NCBI GenBank assembly: GCA_947454705.1
Contig: CANGKZ010000006.1
Span: 118,644-182,643, forward strand
DNA length: 64,000 nt
Reading direction: 5' to 3'
From: Verrucomicrobiota bacterium
GTDB lineage: Bacteria > Verrucomicrobiota > Verrucomicrobiia > Limisphaerales > UBA9464
Both the position numbers and the translations under genes were made by a program. Shown here in pieces: positions 56,409 to 64,000 of the stretch (positions are counted from its first letter, which is position 1; each line of letters begins with the position of its first letter). Below the pieces are notes generated by a model that was not told the DNA's origin, searched no databases, and saw only the letters and a program-made list of their open reading frames with translations.

Positions 56409-56770
56409 TGGCGGGGGGGAATTGTTGAAGGGCTGAAGGGCTGAAGGGGGATTCAACCACGACGGCGCAGCGACGCCGCCGTACCTCCCGGCGGTAGGGC
56501 CCTGCCGGTCTGCCGATCCTTCAAAACGACCAGCGCCAGCGTCGTCGTTGCCAGATTGGAAATTTGGCAATGGAGCAACCGATTGTTTAAGAACGGGTAT
56601 GGAGTCCCGCGTTCACGCGGCTCGGGTAGGCGCGAATGAAGTTTGGTTCATGAACTTTGGACTTTGGGCCTAGGGGGCCTGTTTTCATGCTTTCCAGATT
56701 CAACTTCGGCCGAATTTGATGTCGCGTTTTCGGTGGAGACGGACTCGGGCGCTTCTTTAGGGTGTCGAAC
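56409..56770. repeat. Mosaic of short repeats between ABC-F and ada
   Basis: No gene is supported in this 362-bp gap. Near 56425-56445 there are about three GAAGGGCT octamers. A short palindrome, CCGCGTTCACGCGG, lies near 56608. A GAACTTTGGACTTTGGG run (about 56650-56668) contains two decayed TTGGACT units. It is followed by TTTTCATGCTTTCCAGATTC, which recurs near-identically at about 63837-63857 beside the big heptamer array. Confidence 0.6.
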
Positions 56771-57838
56771 ATGAATTTGATGCCGTCGCGGGATGCGATG
56801 GAGCGGGCGTTTCACGATCGGGATGCCAGCTTCGATGGGTTGTTCTTCACCGGGGTGAAGACCACCGGGATCTTTTGTCGTCCGAGCTGCCCGGCCCGCA
56901 AACCCCTCCCGGAAAACTGCGAGTACTTCGCCACGGTCAAGGATGCGATGTTCGCCGGGTATCGCGCGTGCAAACGGTGCGATCCGCTGGCCGCGAACGG
57001 GCGTCCGCCGGAATGGATCGAACGCCTCATCGCCCGCGTCGATGCCTCCGGAGGCGAACGAATCAAGGCGGCGGAGTTGAGCTCGATGGGAATCGAACCC
57101 GCTCGCGTTCGACGCTGGTTTCAACGCCATCACGGAATGACCTTTGCCGCGTTTTGCCGGGCACGCCGATTGGGCAAGGCGCTGGGAACCCTGCGATCGG
57201 GTGGGTCTCTTGATGATGCCGCGCTCGGGCACGGATACGATTCCCACAGCGGATTTCGGGAGGCCTTCTCGCGTCATTTCGGATCCGCCCCCGGCGCTGC
57301 ACGGAGCAGCGAATGCATCACCACCACCCTGGTCGAATCGCCGGTGGGGCCGCTGTTGGTGGGAGCCGTGGATGCGGGCATCTGCCTTCTGGAATTCACG
57401 GATCGACGCATGATCGAAGCGCAGTTGGAGACGGTTCGCCGTCGGTTGAACTGCGCCCTGGTGCCGGGGGATCATTCCTGGTTCACCCCGTTGCGCGCTG
57501 AGCTTTCCGAATACTTCGCGGGCACCCGACGCGAGTTCACCCTGCCGCTGGTGGCGCCGGGTACGGAGTTTCAGGAGTCGGTGTGGGCGCAGCTTCGACT
57601 CATCCCCTACGGAGTGACGATTTCCTACGAAGAGCTCGCCCAGCGGGTGGGACGACCGGGGGCGCAACGCGCCGTGGGCACTGCGAACGGGATGAACCGA
57701 ATCTCCATCCTCATCCCCTGTCATCGCGTGGTGAACAAGGGCGGGGCCCTGGGCGGATACGGCGGCGGACTCTGGCGGAAGAAGCTGCTTCTCGGGTTGG
57801 AACAGGGGAAACCGTCGGAGCCGGAGCTTGGGCTCTGA
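56771..57838 (+). CDS. ada: Bifunctional Ada: DNA-methyl acceptor, AraC-type regulator and O6-methylguanine-DNA methyltransferase
   Basis: The 355-residue protein has all three Ada parts. Residues about 15-75 are the zinc Cys4 domain (GIFCRPSCPARKPLPENCEYF...RACKRCDP), whose first Cys receives methyl groups from phosphotriesters and turns Ada into an activator. Residues about 85-170 are an AraC-type HTH (GIEPARVRRWFQRHHGMTF). Residues about 185-355 are the alkylguanine transferase with active-site Cys in IPCHRVV. The ATG at 56771 is preferred to a GTG three codons earlier. It probably autoregulates; no alkB is adjacent. Confidence 0.95.
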   Translation: MNLMPSRDAMERAFHDRDASFDGLFFTGVKTTGIFCRPSCPARKPLPENCEYFATVKDAMFAGYRACKRCDPLAANGRPPEWIERLIARVDASGGERIKAAELSSMGIEPARVRRWFQRHHGMTFAAFCRARRLGKALGTLRSGGSLDDAALGHGYDSHSGFREAFSRHFGSAPGAARSSECITTTLVESPVGPLLVGAVDAGICLLEFTDRRMIEAQLETVRRRLNCALVPGDHSWFTPLRAELSEYFAGTRREFTLPLVAPGTEFQESVWAQLRLIPYGVTISYEELAQRVGRPGAQRAVGTANGMNRISILIPCHRVVNKGGALGGYGGGLWRKKLLLGLEQGKPSEPELGL

Positions 57839-57839
57839 A

Positions 57840-57863
57840 ATCCAGCATCCAGCATCTGGCATC
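57840..57863. repeat. Heptamers of ATCCAGC type
   Basis: Directly after the ada stop, ATCCAGC, ATCCAGC, ATCTGGC and ATC run with a 7-bp period. Related runs are at 27314-27336 and, inverted, at 733-751. Confidence 0.7.
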
Positions 57864-57978
57864 TCCGAACTTCCCTCTCCGATCTGGATCTCGCCGCGCA
57901 GGGTAGGGGCGGGGATCCCCCGAAATTGCCGACCAAAACCGTGTTCAAATCGTCTGGTTCTTGGTTTTCTTCCGGCCC

Positions 57979-58749
57979 GTGAACCTGGATCCGTACCAAA
58001 ATTTCATTCGTGAGCTCGCGGCTGCCTCTGCTGCGGCCATTCTTCCGTGGTACGGAAGCCGGGCGGTCGGCGTGGAGCGCAAGGCCGATGAATCCCCCGT
58101 CACCGTGGCCGATCGCGGGGCCGAGGAGGTCATGCGCCGCATGATCGAAAAACGCTTTCCCGACCACGGCATCGTGGGCGAGGAGTACGGCACGGTGAAT
58201 GGCAACGCGGACTTCGTCTGGGTGCTGGATCCGATCGATGGCACCAAGTCGTTCATCACCGCAGTTCCCCTTTTTGGTACACTCATCGGCCTGCTCCACC
58301 AGGGTAAACCGGTGCTCGGCTGCGTGCACCAGCCCATCCTTGGGCAGCTGATGCTCGGCGACGGCAAGGTCACCACCTTGAACGGCGAACGCGTCCAGGT
58401 GCGTCCCGCGCCGCGTCTGGATGGGGCCACGCTGCTCACCAGCGATCCGCTGCTTCCCGCGCAACACCAGAACGGTGCAGCCTTTGATTCCCTGGCGCGC
58501 TCGGTCCGGTTGTATCGCTCGTTTGGCGATTGCTACGGCTACCTGCTCGTGGCGAGCGGTTGGGCCGACATCATGGTCGATCCGATCATGAACTCCTGGG
58601 ATCTGCTTCCGTTGATTCCGTGCATCGAGGGTGCCGGGGCCAAGATCACCGACTGGCAGGGACGCGACGCCTCGCGGCCGGGTGCAAATTCGGCCGTGGC
58701 CTGCGCTCCGGAGTTGTTGGACGAAGTGCTGAAGCGGCTGAATCCGTGA
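57979..58749 (+). CDS. Inositol-monophosphatase-family phosphatase, possible histidinol-phosphatase (HisN)
   Basis: The 256-residue protein (GTG 57979; a TTG six codons earlier is possible) is a Mg/Li-type phosphatase. Motifs are VGEEYG (about 72), DPIDGTKSF with metal Asp residues (about 91-99) and WDLLPLIPCIEGAG (about 209-222), the C-terminal metal-site region. The T-K-S-F motif and the C-terminal 'LLPLIPCIEGAG' resemble HisN histidinol-phosphatases more than inositol or CysQ phosphatases. No other his genes are adjacent, so the substrate is provisional. The ada gene precedes on the same strand. Confidence 0.85.
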   Translation: MNLDPYQNFIRELAAASAAAILPWYGSRAVGVERKADESPVTVADRGAEEVMRRMIEKRFPDHGIVGEEYGTVNGNADFVWVLDPIDGTKSFITAVPLFGTLIGLLHQGKPVLGCVHQPILGQLMLGDGKVTTLNGERVQVRPAPRLDGATLLTSDPLLPAQHQNGAAFDSLARSVRLYRSFGDCYGYLLVASGWADIMVDPIMNSWDLLPLIPCIEGAGAKITDWQGRDASRPGANSAVACAPELLDEVLKRLNP

Positions 58750-58799
58750 GTCGCACGGTGGTAGCCTCGTCCTCAGTAGGACACGCCGGGGCGGTGTAT

Positions 58800-58876
58800 G
58801 GGCGAGTGGGCGAGTGGGCGAGTGGGCGAGTGGGCGAGTGGGCGAGTGGGCGAGTGAGCGAGTGGGCGAGTGGGCG
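58800..58876. repeat. GGGCGAGT octamer array (about nine copies)
   Basis: About nine tandem copies of an 8-bp unit GGGCGAGT (one copy reads GAGCGAGT) fill the gap before the ABM-domain gene. It has an 8-bp rather than 7-bp period. The array is 89 bp upstream of the gene start. Confidence 0.9.
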
Positions 58877-58964
58877 ATGAGGGTTAATCTTCAGTTTTCT
58901 TCCCCATCTTTGTGAGTCGGTGTCCAGCTGTGGCTAACTCCCGTTTTCTACTGAACAACTTTCC

Positions 58965-59321
58965 ATGAGCACGCCATCGCCCGCAGCGCTCGCGAAGACT
59001 CCCGAGCCGCCGTATTACGCGGTGATTTTTTCCTCGATCCGCAACGGGACCGATGCCGGCTACGACGCCGCGGCCGAGCGCATGATGTCACTGGCCCCGC
59101 AGCAGCCCGGTTTTCTCGGGGTGGAATCGGTTCGCGATCCGGTCACCGGATTGGGCATCACGGTCAGCTACTGGCGCGATGAGGACTCGATCGCCGCCTG
59201 GCGAGGTCAGATCGAGCATCGGGCCGCCCGCGAAATGGGTCGTTCCCTGTGGTATTCGGAATTCGAACTGCGGGTGGCCCGGGTGGAACGCGTGAATTCC
59301 AAACGGCCGGATTCCAAATAA
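58965..59321 (+). CDS. Antibiotic biosynthesis monooxygenase (ABM) domain protein
   Basis: The 118-residue protein fits the dimeric alpha-beta-barrel ABM fold. YYAVIFSSIRNG is strand 1, the helix MMSLAPQQPGFLGVESVRD ends with the family's 'PGFLG' turn, and VSYWRDEDSIAAWRGQIEH is the second strand-helix pair, with Trp and His in the usual pocket. Members oxidise quinols or heme, or act as quality-control oxygenases. The exact substrate is unknown. It lies downstream of the octamer array and convergent with the O-antigen-ligase-like gene. Confidence 0.85.
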   Translation: MSTPSPAALAKTPEPPYYAVIFSSIRNGTDAGYDAAAERMMSLAPQQPGFLGVESVRDPVTGLGITVSYWRDEDSIAAWRGQIEHRAAREMGRSLWYSEFELRVARVERVNSKRPDSK

Positions 59322-59344
59322 CCCCCCGCTTGTTTCGGAGCGCG

Positions 59345-60802
59345 TCAGGCCTGCTTCGCCTCGTCGCGAATCACCGGCAACGCCGCGAGCACTCCGGCCA
59401 GCGTGAAGGCCGTCCAGGCGAGCGCGGGGATGTATAAGCCAAACTCCACAAATCCCTGCGCGAACCAACCCAGCACCCCGAGGGCGAGGGCTTGGAGAAC
59501 GGGCTGGGCGGTGTTGAAGGCGTGTCGGCCCACCGCGGCAACGAGGGTTCCGATCCATGCGAGGTACAGCAGGCCGCCGGGAATTCCGGAATCGGAGAAC
59601 TGCTCCAGGTAGTCGTTGTGAACCAGCCGGGCCATTTCCGCTTCGGGGGATTTCAACTTCGCGTAGGGACGCTGAAAGGTGCCGGGACCAGTGCCGGTGA
59701 GCGGGTGGTTGGACACCGTGGTGACCGCTGCGCGCCAGTAATCGAATCGCGCGCTTACGCTGGTGGCCCCGGCGGAGAAGTAGCTCCGAAAGCGGATGCC
59801 GAAGGCGGCGAGGCCGAGGATCGCCACGGCGGTGATCACGGGAATCCGCAGCCGACTCGGTATCCGCGCGAGCAGGAGGCGCGTTCCAATCAGTCCAAGG
59901 GCGATCAACCAACCCGATTTTGAACCGGTCCAGAAGAGGCATCCCAGACCGAGAAACGCGACCAGTCCGATGACGGCGTAGCGAATGGGAGGACGCAGCG
60001 AATCGGTCCCGAAAAACGCCAGCGCCAGGGTCACCGGAAATAGCAGCAGGATCGCGCCGGCGAGCGCGTTGGGATACACGAGTGTTCCATGGATGCGTCC
60101 GCGCTGGAGCTTCAGAAGGATCATCGGATTCGCCCGGTCCACGCCGTTGGTCTGGATGATCAACCCATCGTGGCGCATCTGTTCCACGATCGGTGCTGGG
60201 AATTCCTTCCATCCGTTTTTCTCGCCATCCACCAGGGTTTGTCGGTCGCGTTTGAATTCCACCTGATGCTGGTTCACGCCGCGCACCAGGCAGGTGAGAA
60301 ATCCGAGCAGCAGAAAAATCAGCAGCAGTTTGGGCGGTCCGGCGCGGCTCACCACGAACAGCCCGAGGGCGTAACAGGCAAGCACTGCGGTGAAATGGGG
60401 CAGGGTGAGGCCGGTGAGGATTCCGTCCACGGAACCGCCGGCCGATACCCACTGCCACGCAAACCACGCGAGCGGGAGAATGACCAACCAGCGGTTTGGT
60501 CGGCGCATTGACTGCGGACCCAGCTTTCCGGTGAGGGCGAGGAGGAGTCCTCCCACGGCGGTGAGGGCGATGAGGGCCTGTCCCCACACCGCGGGCCACG
60601 ACACCTGGAGCGCCTCCGCGAGATCGGCCGGAGCGAGGACCTGGCGATCGAGGATCACCGGGTTACCAAATTTGAGCAGGGCGAGACCGAGGATGAATCC
60701 GAGCGCGAGGGTGAGCAGTCCGGCCGGGCCGACCTGCATCGGGGAACCCTGCGGCGGATTCTGGGAATTCGCGGAAGGGCGGGGGGCGGCGCTCGCAGTC
60801 AC
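59345..60802 (-). CDS. O-antigen-ligase/Wzy-C-like polytopic membrane protein
   Basis: The 485-residue protein has about ten to twelve membrane helices. A large periplasmic loop near the middle (VNQHQVEFKRDRQTL...RIHGTLVYPN) precedes the Wzy_C core motif NHPLTGTGPGTF...LVHNDYLEQF. Such proteins polymerise or ligate glycan repeat units at the periplasmic side. The GTG at 60802, 3 bp past the preceding delta-prime gene stop, is chosen; an ATG at 60738 is an alternative. It is the last gene of a short minus-strand run. Ligase or polymerase cannot be told apart. Confidence 0.86.
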   Translation of the reverse strand: MTASAAPRPSANSQNPPQGSPMQVGPAGLLTLALGFILGLALLKFGNPVILDRQVLAPADLAEALQVSWPAVWGQALIALTAVGGLLLALTGKLGPQSMRRPNRWLVILPLAWFAWQWVSAGGSVDGILTGLTLPHFTAVLACYALGLFVVSRAGPPKLLLIFLLLGFLTCLVRGVNQHQVEFKRDRQTLVDGEKNGWKEFPAPIVEQMRHDGLIIQTNGVDRANPMILLKLQRGRIHGTLVYPNALAGAILLLFPVTLALAFFGTDSLRPPIRYAVIGLVAFLGLGCLFWTGSKSGWLIALGLIGTRLLLARIPSRLRIPVITAVAILGLAAFGIRFRSYFSAGATSVSARFDYWRAAVTTVSNHPLTGTGPGTFQRPYAKLKSPEAEMARLVHNDYLEQFSDSGIPGGLLYLAWIGTLVAAVGRHAFNTAQPVLQALALGVLGWFAQGFVEFGLYIPALAWTAFTLAGVLAALPVIRDEAKQA

Positions 60803-60804
60803 GA

Positions 60805-61833
60805 TTACAGTTTGAGATTGAGAAGGCCGACCTCGAAGACCAGGGATTCCTGCGCGTTGGTGTGGAGCAGGCGCTGGGTGGTTTCCCAGGAATCGAGATT
60901 GGCCCGCGCCTCGACCGGGGTGAGGCGCGAGGCCACACGGCTGGTGGCCGGTGCGAGCTGGGGAAGGAAGGCGAGGTCCACCGGGCCGCCGAGGGTCTGC
61001 ATCCACACATCGCGCAACCACGCGGCCAGACCGGCGGCGTATTGCGAGCGGCGACGCCGGTACTCGGCTTCGATCGCGGCGGTGAGTTCCTCCTCCCAGC
61101 GCTCGCGTTGCTTCGCCTCGGCATCGGCATGACGCGTCAGGGGCGACACCGCAGTGAGCTGCTCCTCGATCGATTCCTTCATCGATCCGAGCGAGGTGAG
61201 CAGGGAGCCGAGCAGTTGGTATCGACCCGACAGCGGAGGCGATGCGGGCTCGGCGAGTGCGGCGAATTGCCCGACCCACTCGGCGACCGTTTCATCCACT
61301 TTCACCGTGCCGCTGGCGAAGCTCAGTCGCTGGCAGCGGGAGAGCAGGGTATCGGGAATCCGGTCGGCCTCGGTGCTGAGCAGGATCAGCACGGAGCCAG
61401 CGGGAGGTTCCTCGAGCGTCTTGAGAAAGGCGTTCGCGGCGAAAGTGTTCATCCGGTCCGCGCTGGAAAACACGGCCACCTTGTACGCGCTCTCGGAGCT
61501 GCGGAGGTTGACGCGATCAATGACGCTGCGGACTTGGTCCACGCTGATCACGCGCGATTTCATTTCCGGCCGCACCCACGAGACGTCGGGATGGTTGCGA
61601 TGCGTGATGCGTTGGCAGGGATTGCAGGTGCCGCAGGGTTCCAGCGGGATTCCGGTTTCGCCGCGTCGGAGGGGCTGCGCGCAATTCAGGGTTTGGGCGA
61701 GACGCCCGGCGGCGTCCTCCAGGACATCGATGTCGTCCCCCAGGAACAAATAGGCATGCGCCAGCCGGCCGCGGCTGAGGCTGCGTTCCAGCAGGGCCGC
61801 GGCGGTTTCCGCGCGGGTGGAGGATTCGGACAT
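60805..61833 (-). CDS. holB: DNA polymerase III delta-prime-like subunit
   Basis: The protein (342 residues from ATG 61833) resembles the clamp-loader delta-prime/DnaX AAA+ family. It has LAHAYLFLGDD, a zinc-type CGTCNPCQRITHRNHPDV (about 60-77), KVAVFSSADRMNTFAANAFLKTLEEPP (sensor region) and DTLLSRCQRLSF. The P-loop is degenerate, as expected for delta-prime, which does not hydrolyse ATP. The C-terminal third (TPVEARANLDSWETTQRLLH) is the collar helix region. An upstream in-frame start would add 37 residues overlapping the TPR gene. The O-antigen-ligase-like gene starts 3 bp after its stop. Confidence 0.87.
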   Translation of the reverse strand: MSESSTRAETAAALLERSLSRGRLAHAYLFLGDDIDVLEDAAGRLAQTLNCAQPLRRGETGIPLEPCGTCNPCQRITHRNHPDVSWVRPEMKSRVISVDQVRSVIDRVNLRSSESAYKVAVFSSADRMNTFAANAFLKTLEEPPAGSVLILLSTEADRIPDTLLSRCQRLSFASGTVKVDETVAEWVGQFAALAEPASPPLSGRYQLLGSLLTSLGSMKESIEEQLTAVSPLTRHADAEAKQRERWEEELTAAIEAEYRRRRSQYAAGLAAWLRDVWMQTLGGPVDLAFLPQLAPATSRVASRLTPVEARANLDSWETTQRLLHTNAQESLVFEVGLLNLKL

Positions 61834-61889
61834 GTCGGGGCCGATGTAATCGTGACCGCGCGGAGGCAACAAGGCTTTGCCGCTGGGGA

Positions 61890-62681
61890 TCAGCGGGGGG
61901 ATTTCTCCACGAGGGTGCGGATGCGCGCGCGTCGGCGTTCCCACTCCAGCCAGTTCAAGGCGTGATCGGGTCCGCTCCAGCGCGATTTTGCCGAGGCCCA
62001 GTGGTCATCGAGCTGTTGCAGCAGGCGCGCGGCGGCGGCGGTCTTGCCCCAGTGGAGTTCGGTTTCCGCGAGGCAAAGCCGGTTCTCCGGGAAATCCGGA
62101 TCCAGGGCCACGGCACGTTCCAGATGCGACCGGGCCTTGGCGTGATTGCCGAGGCTCACCGGCCAGCCCGGGGCGTCGAAGTAGAGCAGGCCCAGGCAGC
62201 GGTCGGGTCCGGCGTGGTCGAACGACGCGTCGTGACTGCGGGCCGCGAGCCAGAGCGATTCCATTTCGCGAACCAGCTTCAGCGCGCTCAATCCGCGCGT
62301 GCGGGCCAGCTGGCCGAGGTTCAACGCGAGGTAGTATTGAATCGGCGCGGCGTTGGTGGCCGGGGTTCGGGCGAGGACATTCCGACACGCGTGGATGGCC
62401 TCATTCGCGACGATTCCGCGCTGGGTTGAGTTGGTGGCCACCTCGCCCAGATCAAAGGCTGCGCGTGCGAAAAACCAGGTGTTGGTGAAGGAATTGGTGG
62501 CCTGCAGCCACGACTCCCGTGCGGCCTGATACCGTTTCTCGACAACCGCGTTTGCCTGTGGTTCACTCCCGTGTCCCGCCGCTTGGTAGAGCGTCAGGAA
62601 CCACAGGACAAATACCCCGACCCAGCCAGGAATCCCTGACTTTTGGCGAAATTGGGCTTGCCGTAGGTTCACTGGCTTCAC
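61890..62681 (-). CDS. TPR-like exported protein
   Basis: The 263-residue protein has an N-terminal hydrophobic segment (WVGVFVLWFLTLYQAAG, about 20-36), a signal peptide or anchor. Helical repeats follow, such as ALNLGQLARTRGLSALKLVRE and NHAKARSHLERAVALDPDFPENRLCLAETELHWGKTAAA, which is a textbook TPR pair (about 180-215). TPR domains mediate protein contacts. It precedes the delta-prime-like gene by 56 bp. Partner unknown. Confidence 0.8.
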   Translation of the reverse strand: MKPVNLRQAQFRQKSGIPGWVGVFVLWFLTLYQAAGHGSEPQANAVVEKRYQAARESWLQATNSFTNTWFFARAAFDLGEVATNSTQRGIVANEAIHACRNVLARTPATNAAPIQYYLALNLGQLARTRGLSALKLVREMESLWLAARSHDASFDHAGPDRCLGLLYFDAPGWPVSLGNHAKARSHLERAVALDPDFPENRLCLAETELHWGKTAAAARLLQQLDDHWASAKSRWSGPDHALNWLEWERRRARIRTLVEKSPR

Positions 62682-62745
62682 TATACCGGCCGGCGTCCGT
62701 CCGTGCAGTAATGGTTTTAATGTCCATCATGTTCAAATCCCAACC

Positions 62746-62760
62746 GGAGAGGATCGCTTG
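62746..62760 (+). promoter_or_regulatory. Strong ribosome binding site and TTG start of infC
   Basis: GGAGAGG at 62746-62752 lies 5 bases before TTG at 62758, the first codon of infC. infC normally has a rare start codon (AUU in E. coli) that lets IF3 repress its own translation; TTG here would serve the same logic. Confidence 0.8.
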
Positions 62761-63510
62761 AGTCGTCCGTTTCCGTCGCGTTTTACGCCGCCGCAGCCGC
62801 AATATCGGATTAACGGCAAAATCCGAGCCCGTGAAGTCCGTGTCATCGGGTCTGATGGACAGCAGGTGGGAGTCATGGAGTTGGGAGCCGCGATCAAGCT
62901 GGCTCTCTCCCAGGGACTCGACCTGGTTGAAATCGCCGCCACAGCCGTTCCCCCGGTCTGTCGCGTGGTGGATTTCGGCAAGTTCAAGTACGAGACCGCC
63001 AAGAAGGAGCGGGACTCGAAGAAGCACCAGAACGCCAGCACGGTCAAAGAAGTGCAGCTCACGCCGCGCATCGACCCGCACGATCTGGGCATCAAGCTCG
63101 ACCACGCCGTGGACTTCCTGTGCGAAGACATGAAGGTGAAGGTCGCTCTCCGTTTCCGCGGTCGCGAAATGGCCCACACCGAAATCGGCAAGGGCGTGGT
63201 GGAGAAGTTCCTGAAGGATCTCGCACCGTGGGGACATCCTGATTTTCCGCCCAAGCTGATCGGCAAGGCCATCAATGTGATGGTCAGTCCGCTCCCGAAA
63301 CAGAAGCGTGCGAAGCATCCCCGCGAACTCGGCACGCTCCCCTCGGAGCAGCATGCCGACGACGTGCCGGCCCAGATTCAGGCCGTGCGTGGGGCCTCCG
63401 CCTCCGCTCCGCAGGCTCCGGCCCGCGTGGCGACCGATGCCGCTGCGACCAACCCCGGTGGATTCGGCAACTCTGCCTTCTCCGGATTGGAACTCCCGCC
63501 CAAGCCCTGA
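62758..63510 (+). CDS. infC: Translation initiation factor IF-3
   Basis: The 250-residue protein is IF-3, which prevents premature 50S joining and checks the start codon. The N-domain begins with YRINGKIRAREVRVIG (about 20-35) and GLDLVEIAATAVPPVCR. FGKFKYETAKKERDSKKHQN forms the linker helix, and the C-domain contains VKVALRFRGREMAH (about 125-138) and VVEKFLKDL. About 15 extra N-terminal and 70 C-terminal residues (Ala/Pro-rich, ending GLELPPKP) exceed the usual 170-180. The TTG start has a strong SD. rpmI/rplT, the usual neighbours, do not follow within the remaining 490 bp. Confidence 0.96.
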   Translation: MSRPFPSRFTPPQPQYRINGKIRAREVRVIGSDGQQVGVMELGAAIKLALSQGLDLVEIAATAVPPVCRVVDFGKFKYETAKKERDSKKHQNASTVKEVQLTPRIDPHDLGIKLDHAVDFLCEDMKVKVALRFRGREMAHTEIGKGVVEKFLKDLAPWGHPDFPPKLIGKAINVMVSPLPKQKRAKHPRELGTLPSEQHADDVPAQIQAVRGASASAPQAPARVATDAAATNPGGFGNSAFSGLELPPKP

Positions 63511-63558
63511 GGCCGAGGCGAAGTTAACGAACGCAGAGCCGATCCTAAATTCTCAAGC

Positions 63559-63598
63559 AAAAGCCCGAAGTCATCCGACCTCGGGCCTTTTGCTTTTT
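63559..63598 (+). terminator. Rho-independent terminator after infC
   Basis: AAGCCCGA and TCGGGCC pair around a loop of about 10 bases and are followed by TTTTGCTTTTT. This is a typical intrinsic terminator about 50 bases after the infC stop and suggests infC is the last gene of its transcript. Confidence 0.85.
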
Positions 63599-63603
63599 CC
63601 CGA

Positions 63604-63796
63604 TGTAGACGCCGCCGGGAGAAGGCGGATCACCCCGAGCAGAGAAGTGGTCGTCGTTGAATTGGGCGAGACCCGCGTGGTGAACCAGCGCTGAAGAAAA
63701 CCGATCTCGATGGGGGCCCACCCGTCCGGCCCAATGGAAGTCCGGGTCCGTTTCTGGAATCCGGCTGATCCGCCTCGTTCCCTCGGCGGCTACGAA
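63604..63796 (+). mobile_element. MITE-like dispersed element, copy 2
   Basis: GTAGACGCCGCCGGGAGAAG begins and CGGCGGCTACGAA ends this 193-bp element, with imperfect inverted ends of about 30 bp. It aligns over its whole length to copy 1 (20137-20318) in the same orientation, with internal changes. No protein is encoded. A TTGGACT array begins 76 bp later, as it does after copy 1. Confidence 0.78.
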
Positions 63797-63872
63797 GGCA
63801 AGGGAACGCAGAAGGAAACGAGCTTCATCCCCTTCATGTTTTCATGCTTTCCAAATTCATTCCCTCCGGTGC

Positions 63873-64000
63873 TTTGGACTTTGGACTTTGGACTTTGGAC
63901 TTTGGACTTTGGACTTTGGACTTTGGACTTTGGACTTTGGACTTTGGACTTTGGACTTTGGACTTTGGACTTTGGACTTTGGACTTTGGACTTTGGACTC
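63873..64000 (+). repeat. Long TTGGACT heptamer array, cut by the window edge
   Basis: About 18 consecutive TTGGACT units run to the last base of the window, so the true length is unknown. They are preceded by the motif TTTTCATGCTTTCCAAATTC (about 63837). It has the same unit and orientation as 20343-20413. Confidence 0.95.

Overview
The window looks like a chromosomal segment of a high-GC Gram-negative bacterium, most probably a member of the Verrucomicrobiota (the Pedosphaera/Limisphaera side is my guess, not proven). The reasons are three giant secreted RCC1/Ig-like proteins in tandem, an ECF sigma factor next to a WD40-type Ser/Thr kinase, many short secreted Ig-like or C-terminal 'FWRV' type modules, and intergenic DNA full of heptamer repeats and palindromic dispersed repeats. 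No phage, plasmid or CRISPR locus is visible.

Layout. 1-2.0 kb: end of a possible membrane gene, an RbsD/FucU sugar mutarotase, a sugar isomerase/epimerase and a tRNA-Val(CAC). 2.1-4.9 kb: nagB-like deaminase, then a compact RNA/DNA housekeeping run ruvX-truA-trmL. 5.1-15.5 kb: three paralogous secreted beta-propeller/Ig proteins on the minus strand. 15.9-20.0 kb: rpoN on minus, and on plus an MBL-fold hydrolase overlapping a GH57 glucan branching enzyme. 20.4-22.4 kb: two oligopeptide-type ABC ATPases without permeases. 22.6-28.0 kb: small conserved proteins, an Lhr-type helicase, a lipoprotein, an FtsB/DivIC-like protein.

28.1-37.3 kb is a purine catabolic locus: 8-oxoguanine deaminase, uricase, a fused OHCU decarboxylase/HIU hydrolase, allantoate amidohydrolase, allantoinase and ureidoglycine-glyoxylate aminotransferase, plus a Rieske oxygenase and a lone NMT1-type binding protein. 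Together they can take 8-oxoguanine (and, if the Rieske enzyme hydroxylates purines, hypoxanthine/xanthine) through urate and allantoin to ureidoglycine and glycine. 37.3-43.0 kb, convergent with it, is a single-gene NRPS with the odd order C-A-A-PCP-TE.

43.5-53.7 kb is one long minus-strand run: GT2 glycosyltransferase, small protein tyrosine phosphatase-like protein, GNAT, one-TM protein, ECF sigma, Ser/Thr kinase-WD40, and two secreted proteins. 54.0-64.0 kb holds engB, an ABC-F ATPase, ada, a HisN/IMPase-like phosphatase, an ABM monooxygenase, an O-antigen-ligase-like membrane protein next to a DNA polymerase III delta-prime-like gene, a TPR protein and infC with a TTG start.

The most noteworthy signals are the C-A-A-PCP-TE synthetase, the xanthine-dehydrogenase-free purine route, and several families of intergenic repeats: unrelated sequences that share an exact 7-bp period, and two ~190-bp MITE-like elements each followed by a TTGGACT heptamer array.
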